Source: Albugo candida (lineage: Eukaryota > Oomycota > Peronosporomycetes > Albuginales). Taken from it: a DNA stretch of 64,000 nucleotides. Shown here piece after piece: positions 56,714 through 64,000 of this stretch. Where the stretch lies: positions 186,001 to 250,000 of the forward strand of contig JBDOQK010000044.1 in the NCBI GenBank assembly GCA_040437565.1, in the 5' to 3' direction. The translations under genes were made by a program, and so were the position numbers. The number at the start of each line of letters is the position of its first letter. The stretch's first letter is position 1. The notes below the pieces were generated by a model that did no database searches, was not told where the DNA came from, and saw only the letters and a list, made by a program, of their open reading frames with translations.

Positions 56714-59700
56714 TTAGGCAATTTGCAGTCGGGGAACACGACAAACGCCCAAATGATCGACTTGTTTATCCATTGGATTCGATTCCATCGCTGTGGCCAC
56801 TTCCAAATCCATTTGCGGGAAGCGTTTAGCAATCCGCGCGGTGATTCTTCTTCCATTAGAGCTGTTCTTCATCGCGTTCAAATGAGGACAAATGGCGGTC
56901 ACCAGCGCCATACATTGAGACTCGGCGCACACACACAATGCTCGTTGGACAACGTAATTGGCAAACTGATCCTGGAGCAATCGCTGCATCTTCGCACATC
57001 CAATTAATTCTTCGACATATCGTCTTCGGATGCGTTCAGGCGCTTTTTCCAAACACTTTTCCACGACATTAGAACTGAATTTCTGAACAGATAATTCAAA
57101 CACATGACCGAGAGGTTTTATCATAATCCCAATCGCTTCTTCGGCCGTGCAGGCGTCCAAAACATATTGCACGACATAATTACCGTAAGGATCTTGCATC
57201 AATTTCATTGCGTGATTTTCCACTTGTGCGATCAATTCCTTCTTTTGTAAGGTGTTGGCCGCGTCCAAACATCGCTGTAACACACAACATCCATGTCGAT
57301 GCGTTCCAACTGTCGTGCATTCTCGAGACACAGCGTCGAATATAAATTGTGTGGATTTCGATTGAAAATATTGTAAAGCTCGCTGAATGACGTGATTCCC
57401 ATTCGAGTCGATACACAAACGTACAGCGTCATCTTTCAATGCTTCCACAACCAATTCCGACAGATCCATTCCATTCTCTTCATTCGAANNNNNNNNNNNN
57501 NNNNNNNNNNNNNNNNNNNNNNNNNNNNNNNNNNNNNNNNNNNNNNNNNNNNNNNNNNNNNNNNNNNNNNNNNNNNNNNNNNNNNNNNACAGCGTCATCT
57601 TTCAATGCTTCCACAACCAATTCCGACAGATCCATTCCATTCTCTTCATTCGAATGCTCCGACTTTGTATTGGCACATATTTCCACCACTTTTTGAACAG
57701 AACGCGTTCCGTGCAAATTCAAAGCGGCAGCCATTAAATGCGGACAAACAGCACGCACAATTGCTAACCGTTGCCATTCATCCGCTCGTGCAATCAGTTT
57801 CTGGAACAGATAATTACCAAATGGATCGACCATCATTTCAGGTAAATGGTCGAGTGATTCCTGGAAGATAATTTGCCATAAAACTTTACGATCGTCGTAT
57901 TCCAATTGTTCTTGTAATAATCGACAGCCATTCTGATCTTTCGACATGGAGTACACTCTTCCTTTGATATCTTCTTCGGAAATTGCCGATAGATTGCAAC
58001 CAAGTGTGTTGGCACTCAAAGGACCGGATCGCGTCGTTGATACATGCGGCATACCATTACTGTTCTTACGGGAGACGTTTGGGTACATTTCAATCGATTC
58101 TTCGATGGCATTGGGATACATTCCGGGCGCGTCTGGTACCATACACGATGGAAGAGGTACGGGTGATTGCATCGCGTACATATTCTGAGGCGTGGGTCCA
58201 TGTGCGTATCTGCATTTATTACCGAGCCGACAATGTCCCTGGAGGTAAAATTTGCAGANNNNNNNNNNNNNNNNNNNNNNNNNNNNNNNNNNNNNNNNNN
58301 NNNNNNNNNNNNNNNNNNNNNNNNNNNNNNNNNNNNNNNNNNNNNNNNNNNNNNNNNNGCACTCAAAGGACCGGATCGCGTCGTTGATACATGCGGCATA
58401 CCATTACTGTTCTTACGGGAGACGTTTGGGTACATTTCAATCGATTCTTCGATGGCATTGGGATACATTCCGGGCGCGTCTGGTACCATACACGATGGAA
58501 GAGGTACGGGTGATTGCATCGCGTACATATTCTGAGGCGTGGGTCCATGTGCGTATCTGCATTTATTACCGAGCCGACAATGTCCCTGGAGGTAAAATTT
58601 GCAGAATTTGAGATTGCATGGAGGTAATCGATTGATATGAATCATGTTTGGATGTGGTAATGTATTCACAAATGTCGGAACGGGAACACGACGATACGAG
58701 TCGATTGACGGTGTCGACAGCATGGATGCATTTGGTCGAATTCTCACTGGGTACGGCATTGCAGTATTAAGGTCGTAATTTTCATGAAAGGATCTCGTGA
58801 GATGAGAAGGAACAGGAGCGAATGGAGGTGGGAAGTTAGCCGGATTGAGGTTCCATGGGACTACAGGGAATGGATACGCTTCCATTGTATTTGGATAGTC
58901 GTGATCGAGTGAGCGATTGTACTGAGTGGGATCATAATTTGGCTCATAATGAAAGAGTCGAACATCTGCGGGTTCATCGGTCCATTCATTGACAGGATTG
59001 AGTGAGGTGCGTTGTGAAGTGTCTTGGAGGTGTGCTTGTGTACCGGGTAAATGGCTCGCATGTGTGGTGAGGTCGGATCCTCTTGTTGAGTGAGAGAGAT
59101 TTCCATCGAGAGAGAACGTTGGGGGAAGGTAGATGGATCTTTGAGAGGTTGAAACACATGCTTTAGCGACATGGGTAGAAGCTGTATCGCCATTTTGAGT
59201 TGTGTGAGAGGGTATGGAGTCTGTATGAGCCTTTTCATCTTTCAAGTTCAACTTGAGAAAATGACTTCCTAATGCTTGACTTGGTGATTGCGAGAGAAAC
59301 ATTTCGATGCTGTTTTTGCGTGGATTGTGGTTTATAGCAATGGATTCCATCAAATTGCCACTTTTCAGTGTATTGAGAGCTTTTTTTGATTGAGTTGGCT
59401 CTAGTTCTAAGAATGAACTTGAAAATGATGAATTTGATGTGGATCGGTTCGAATGTGTACCTTCGTGCAACAACGATTTTAATGATGTTGACCGTGTGGG
59501 TGGTGCATTGAGGGACGACGGATGAGGAATTGGTTTTGCTGGAGAAGTAGTTGTGTATGGAACGGGTGCAAATAATGAGTTTGTTCCGTTTCCAAATGCA
59601 AAAAAGTTTGGCGAGGAGAGACTGAGTCGCGTTTCATTAGTACCATCTTCAGTATACGTATACTGATCGTCTGAAAAGTGATTCTCTCGAGAAGGAATCT

Positions 59701-59935
59701 GACTGGTTGGATGCTTTTGTTGCGTGCGTCCAAATCCATTTCGGTCTTCTTCCTTGAGATCGTCGTCTTCTATTTCTGTCGAATTGGTGCTGCATTCTTC
59801 CATTCCATTCGTTCGATGTTTTGTACGCGTGTTGTAAACCATTTCAAAGTGTTTTGAGGATGCGAGTGTTTTATCTAACGTATTGATCGGCAAAGTTGTG
59901 TGGTCGGACGAATTCATAGAGGAAGGCGCCATCAT
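56714..59935 (-). CDS. CCCH zinc finger plus Pumilio (PUF) RNA-binding protein
   Basis: PUF proteins bind 3' UTRs and repress translation. After collapsing two duplicated gap flanks (247 bp and 66 bp plus 100 N each) the minus strand is one open frame, 902 residues from the ATG at 59,935. Residues ~1-430 are Ser/Thr/Pro-rich and disordered. Near 441 there is a CX7CX5CX3H finger ('CKFYLQGHCRLGNKCRYAH'). From ~530 eight PUF repeats follow, with cores such as 'DQNGCRLLQEQL', 'DPFGNYLFQKL', 'DSNGNHVIQRAL', 'HRHGCCVLQRCL', 'DPYGNYVVQYVL' and 'DQFANYVVQRAL'. The frame is open further upstream to 60,190, behind an acceptor-like 'gactttcag', so a 5' exon is possible. It is convergent with TAPT1 (96 bp). 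Confidence 0.93.
57489..57588. other. Artificial gap (100 N) with identical 66-bp flanks
   Basis: 57,423-57,488 and 57,589-57,654 are identical. The gap lies within PUF repeat coding sequence, and collapsing it restores one frame. Confidence 0.97.
58259..58358. other. Artificial gap (100 N) with identical 247-bp flanks
   Basis: 58,012-58,258 and 58,359-58,605 are identical over 247 bp and include the CCCH finger. The finger is therefore not duplicated. The offset (347) is not a multiple of three, so as assembled the reading frame is falsely broken here. Confidence 0.97.
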
Positions 59936-60804
59936 TCCTCCTAGGCCAAATGTGCAATAATGAAAAGTATGGTACAGCGCGCAGCAACTGTGTAATTTAC
60001 AAGTGACAAATCCTTCTAATGTTTCGATTCGCTGATTGATTGATTTATGTGACGGTTTATAAAATTCACTCGAGTCGAAACGGGTGGACCAATAATTGAG
60101 GAAGGAGTGGTGGAGGGTGAGGGGTACCTCTTTCAAAAACGAGGATATTGCTTCAATGAGGGAAGGAAGATTGGCAATTGCTTCATGCACTGAAAGTCAC
60201 GCGCAAGAGAACAATGGCAGATACGAGTGATGAAACAAGCTGAGCACGGATGCAAAGACTATGCGTATGATCGACTGTACTGTTGATTTTTGACCGCGCT
60301 TTCGAACAACGAAGTGTCCTTTTTTATGTACAAACCACTTCTACCACATATATTTACATATTTATAAGTAGAATATGATTGGTTCAGAATCAAACATCAT
60401 ATTAGCAAGGAAAAAGGATTGGATAGAGAACGTGTAATGTAACCTGTAACCTGATCATTCTAGAAAATCAAATCAAAATCAAGTCATTGTGCTTATCTTT
60501 TCCATCCGACTGTTACCTTGCTTATTTTGTATCACTTTTGGCGGTCAATTTAGCCATGAAGATTTTGTTTCAATAATCCTCACTAATCTNNNNNNNNNNN
60601 NNNNNNNNNNNNNNNNNNNNNNNNNNNNNNNNNNNNNNNNNNNNNNNNNNNNNNNNNNNNNNNNNNNNNNNNNNNNNNNNNNNNNNNNNGATTTTGTTTC
60701 AATAATCCTCACTAATCTAATACAATTCTACAACACTCGCGTATCATAAAAAGTGACAGGTTTTTGCGTCACACTTTCAAATCAAAGCTTCCAAATCAGA
60801 AAAA
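59936..60804. promoter_or_regulatory. Divergent promoter region of the PUF and DNAJC11 genes
   Basis: About 870 bp between the two starts. The left 255 bp may be coding for a 5' extension of the PUF gene. A word 'tcacactttcaaatc' at 60,769-60,783, 22 bp before the DNAJC11 ATG, resembles the oomycete initiator plus flanking element (YCAYTYY followed by WTTTC-like sequence). A false 100-N gap at 60,590-60,689 lies between 29-bp identical flanks (60,561-60,589 and 60,690-60,718). Confidence 0.4.
60590..60689. other. Artificial gap (100 N) with identical 29-bp flanks
   Basis: The 29 bp before the gap equal the 29 bp after it (gattttgtttcaataatcct...). The true sequence has one copy. Confidence 0.93.
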
Positions 60805-63077
60805 ATGCCGATTTTCGGCGACACATTCAGTGCCAATGACGCGTTTAATGACACAATAGAGGACGACATCAATGCGAAAGCCCCTTCTATTGATTACTAT
60901 GCAATATTGGCACTTCCACGCGATGCGACGACCGCTGAGATTCGAAATCGATATTTAATGCTGTCACGTGAATTTCATCCCGATCGACTACGTCATCGGC
61001 TACAGCGCACTGACATCACGCCCGAACGTCTTGACGCATTAGAAGACTTTGCCACATTCACATTTCCGACTATCGATCGAGCGTATAAGATTCTTTGTGA
61101 TCCAACAAAGCGATTTGCTTACGATATGTATGGCGAAGAGGTACGCTTCCCACAATGCAATTGTAAATGTCACTATGGTGAGGTAGTTTATGTGATTTGA
61201 TTCAATTTAGGGTGTTCTTGCACTTGAAAATGACACAACAAATGACCTCAAAAGTCGTGAGGCACTCAATACTTATCTGAGATCCAAAGAAAAGGTACTC
61301 AGTTCAGTGAGGTGTTTCTCGACAATCCTTATTCCTTGCAATCTCTTTAATCCGATAGCTCGACCAATATATCCAACAAATCATCCAAGCTATGAATCAA
61401 GCAAAACTTCGAGCTTCGTTTATATCGCTCAGTGATGTAGTTATGCATGTTGATGCTTCCGACTTTTACAGCCATCCATTCCAAAGCATACGCAAATTTG
61501 GACAATCCGAGTACCAATCCATCACACGAACGGAAATGACAATGAGACAACAATTCGTTATTCCGATTAATAACAGCACTCGATGGACATTCGGGGCGTA
61601 TTTGATGGATCGTGAGAATTTGGCGATGGGAGGACTCACCTCACAAATCGCATACACTGGTTCCGATGTCACTCTTCCGTCTGTGACTTTCAGCACACAG
61701 ATGGGATGGAAACCGAAATGTGCTTTACAATGCTCACAACCAATCTCGCCGTATACTGCTGGCACACTCTCATGGGAATACGATGAAACAGGAATACAAA
61801 TTGGAGGAAGTGTACAACACGCACTCACGGCTCAGACTCACGGGCAAATGATGTGGGGAACACGTGAGGGACTGACACTCGGAGTTGCAAACGATACGAC
61901 CAATTACAAAACGTCATTTCGAATCGGTGTGGGAAGCCGCGTTTCTATGCTTATGACCGTTCAAGATGAAAATGGACAGTATCAAAGTGTTCCGATTGTG
62001 AGAAAAATGGCTGTTCCTCAAATTACATGTGCGGGCAAATATAATATTTCTCCCAAAACGAATATCCGAGGTTCTTTCTCGGGTGACTTGCTGTTACGAC
62101 AAATTAGTGTGAGCTTGGGTAGTGCGTTCAACGTCGCACAAAAAGCTAAAATAGCTATTGATGTCTTATTGGCGTACACTGGAGTCACATTTCAGTTTGG
62201 ATGCAAACGCGGAAATGTTCGTTTCGTTATACCGATATTCCTCGCACCGTTTTCTAACACAACCGCTTTGGGGGCATTTATTGCGGCTACGTCTCCTCAT
62301 TTTGTATCCGCAATAGTGGCTCAGATCCTCAAACCCAAATTGCAACATCGTCAACGAGTGATCCGAAGACAATTTGAGGATAACAGAAATCGGCAGATTG
62401 AAATTCAAAAGGATGTCGCGAGTAAACAGCAAATACTTATGCAACGTACTGCGTCTGAAAAACGTCAGCAAGAAATTGCAAGGAGTGTGGCAGCTCGAGA
62501 TTCCTCAAATCAAACACCAATGAACTCGGGTTTAGTGATCTTACTCGCTCGATATGGCTGCAGTGTTGAGGACGAGGGGGTGAAACACGACCAAAGTGAC
62601 GCAAGTATAGAGAACGAATGTCTGAGCTTTTCAGATCAAGAATCCGTCGAAAACAGTGAGGTTTTATATCAGGAAAGTGAAAACTTTGAGCGCGGTACCG
62701 TTTCCCAATGGACAGATGTGACCATTCCGATACAATTTTTTGTGCAGGTGAGCGATTTGTGTACTATAAGCGGCGGTAACTGAATTTCTTTTCTCCAGAA
62801 TGGTCGGTTAGAGCTCCCGGCACAATCGAAAGCGCACTTATTGGGGTTCTATAATCCTTGCGGTACCGCCAAACAAGATGCGTTAGTTCCGTCTCCGCAA
62901 TTGTAAGCATGTTCTCGTATTGTAAACTCTGTAGTATTGTGACGTTATGTATGTAACAGATACATTCGCTATGTATACAACGATCTAGTTTATGAGGTTA
63001 CATTTGAGGACCACGAGCAGGTGCAATTGCCGTCCAAGTTCGCACGCGTTATGGGATCCGCAAAGTTGGTACAATGA
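60805..63077 (+). CDS. DNAJC11: DNAJC11-like mitochondrial J-domain protein
   Basis: DNAJC11 is a J-domain protein of the mitochondrial outer membrane linked to the MICOS complex. Five exons are joined by GT-AG introns of 51-70 bp and give 676 residues (human 559). They are 60,805-61,140, 61,211-61,294, 61,359-62,747, 62,799-62,902 and 62,960-63,077. The J domain is at ~30-105, with 'DYYAILALPRDATTAEIRNR', His58-Pro59-Asp60 in 'FHPD' and 'AYDMYGEEG'. The middle is a beta-rich DUF3395-type region ('WKPKCALQCSQPIS', 'GKYNISPKTNIRGSFSGDLL'), followed by a charged coiled coil ('RVIRRQFEDNRNRQIEIQKD'). The C-terminus is 'DVTIPIQFFVQ-NGRLELPAQSK', 'LLGFYNPC' and 'LYIRYVYNDLVYEVTFED', as in the family. 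An acidic insert near 390-440 explains the extra length. Confidence 0.95.
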
Positions 63078-63129
63078 GGATACAGCGGTAACAATAAAGT
63101 TCGGATTTACAACAATGGGGCTGAAAAAA

Positions 63130-63505
63130 TTACATATTTGTCCAGCTGCTACTTCTTGCTTCACAGTTCTCGATATTATGATCAATAAAAGCACGAATTT
63201 TCAGCTCAAGCTCAGAGACAGTACTTTGAGGGACTGATGCTACAACTGAGAGTGAGCTGCAATTTGCTGTCATTTGAGTGGTACCTGTGAAGGTGTCTTT
63301 CATTTCTTTTACAATATCTTCCACTGAAACGTTTTGAATATTTTTGCGTTCATGTATTTCTGTAATTTGATGCAGTTTGATTGCGAGGTGTTGCGTGACA
63401 AGAAATTGAGTATGACACACCTTTACACTGTGCCTTTATTCCTTCAATCCATCCATACTCGATCAAACGCTCTTTTAGCAGTCCTTTGAGTTGGAGGCGC
63501 TTGTT
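63130..63505 (-). CDS. ENY2: ENY2/Sus1 subunit of SAGA and TREX-2 (5' end unresolved)
   Basis: ENY2/Sus1 is a small helical protein of the SAGA deubiquitinase module and the TREX-2 mRNA-export complex. Two minus-strand exons are clear: 63,421 upward, encoding 'RLQLKGLLKERLIEYGWIEG' and 'IKAQCK', and 63,359-63,130, encoding 'EIHERKNIQNVSVEDIVKEM' onward. They are joined by a 61-bp intron (63,420-63,360, GTGTGT...TTACAG) that falls within codon phase 1. This matches 'RLKELLRAKLIECGW..LK' and 'VTVDDLVAEI' of animal ENY2. The C-terminal helix 'SELELKIRAFIDHNIENC' also fits. The tail is longer than usual, with a Thr/Ser-rich insert. The frame stays open to about 63,590, but the first exon and start codon were not settled. 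It is convergent with DNAJC11, 52 bp apart. Confidence 0.85.
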
Positions 63506-63711
63506 TGATGTCAGAAACCGACGAGTCAATCGTGGCGCTAGATCCGTATCGCATAGATTGTGCGATGTAGGATGCCTTTTAATACGTTTTAGTAATTGTG
63601 TGTTTTCTACTCATTTGCTCGCATTGTTACTCACTCTTTCGACTCCATTGCGAGATTACGCTCCATATTCCTTATAACATAACTGTTCTTAACACACCGC
63701 TCTGATATCTG

Positions 63712-64000
63712 ATGGGTCAGCCCATCGACAACCCGTCAATTACCGGTTTTATAAGCATGCCGGGCGTCGGTGATTATGTCGAATGCGCGTTGCAAGAACA
63801 CCGCTCCATTGTAACAAATCTACTGGAATCCATCAACACTGCGTCATTGTACGTGTCTCACGCATACCAATGCCTCATTTTCCAATTACATTTACGTTTA
63901 CGTTTAACAAAGACCTCCTTCGACGATAACAAACATTCGGTTACGCTCTGTTCAAGAACAAGTGCATCGGTTACTGGAATCCGATCGTCGACTCGCAACC
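63712..64000 (+). CDS. Unknown coiled-coil-type protein, 5' part only
   Basis: An ATG at 63,712 opens a frame ('MGQPIDNPSITGFISMPGVG', then 'DYVECALQEHRSIVTNLLES'). It meets a GTACGT donor at 63,849 and continues after an acceptor at 63,912 as 'PPSTITNIRLRSVQEQVHRL', running off the window. The second exon has a helical, coiled-coil character. The 64-bp intron is of the same size as its neighbours' introns. The gene is divergent from ENY2, with perhaps 50-150 bp between starts. I do not recognise the family. Confidence 0.6.
   Translation, partial: MGQPIDNPSITGFISMPGVGDYVECALQEHRSIVTNLLESINTASLYVSHAYQCLIFQLHLRLRLTKTSFDDNKHSVTLCSRTSASVTGIRSSTRN

Noticed and set aside
58012-58605. Apparent duplication of the CCCH finger region.
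   Set aside because: The two copies are exact and meet at a 100-N filler; an unmerged overlap is the simple explanation.
1-64000. CRISPR arrays, bacterial operons and functional tRNA or rRNA genes.
   Set aside because: None seen; the spliced genes and element types are eukaryotic.

Overview
The window reads as nuclear DNA of an oomycete, best guess a white-rust relative such as Albugo (inferred, about 0.6). The coding genes are compact and carry few, short GT-AG introns of about 55-75 bp. Several orthologues fit a flagellate protist, including a radial-spoke-like MORN protein. The surrounding DNA is AT-rich and full of worn Ty3/gypsy, Ty1/copia, Mutator-like, DDE and LINE fragments. All readable genes were placed by reading protein families by eye; no search was run.

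There are two compartments. From 1 to about 43,900 the window is repeat-rich and gene-poor. The only clear host gene is a SURF6/Rrp14 ribosome-biogenesis gene (9,310-10,530, minus), which becomes complete once a 65-bp intron is recognised. The rest includes a Ty3/gypsy protease piece (1-411) and an imperfect tandem duplication (2,411-3,663). It continues with DDE and MULE transposase pieces (12,249-14,443), a copia fossil (17,236-20,115) and a MULE with long inverted ends (20,483-23,003). That MULE abuts a gypsy fossil (23,000-26,700). Beyond it lie a small inverted-repeat element carrying a spliced ORF (27,253-27,984), a degraded but readable DDE transposase gene (28,328-30,312), a second set of inverted repeats (30,771-31,900) and a LINE piece (41,717-41,975). 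Two related membrane-protein pieces lie on either side of the copia fossil.

From 43,969 to the end the window is dense and ordinary. In order it holds RPA2 (replication protein A 32 kDa subunit, +), a P4-ATPase lipid flippase (-), a type II membrane glycosyltransferase (-), a MORN-repeat protein (+), TAPT1 (+), a CCCH zinc-finger plus Pumilio protein (-), DNAJC11 (+), ENY2 (-) and the first exons of an unknown gene (+). Neighbours are convergent or divergent with gaps of tens to hundreds of bases. They do not form a functional operon and serve replication, membrane, RNA-control, mitochondrial and chromatin roles.

Thirteen runs of exactly 100 N interrupt the window. At least six have the same sequence on both sides, so they are contig overlaps that were not merged, not missing DNA. 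This matters most inside the Pumilio gene, which reads through in one frame once the duplicated flanks are collapsed.
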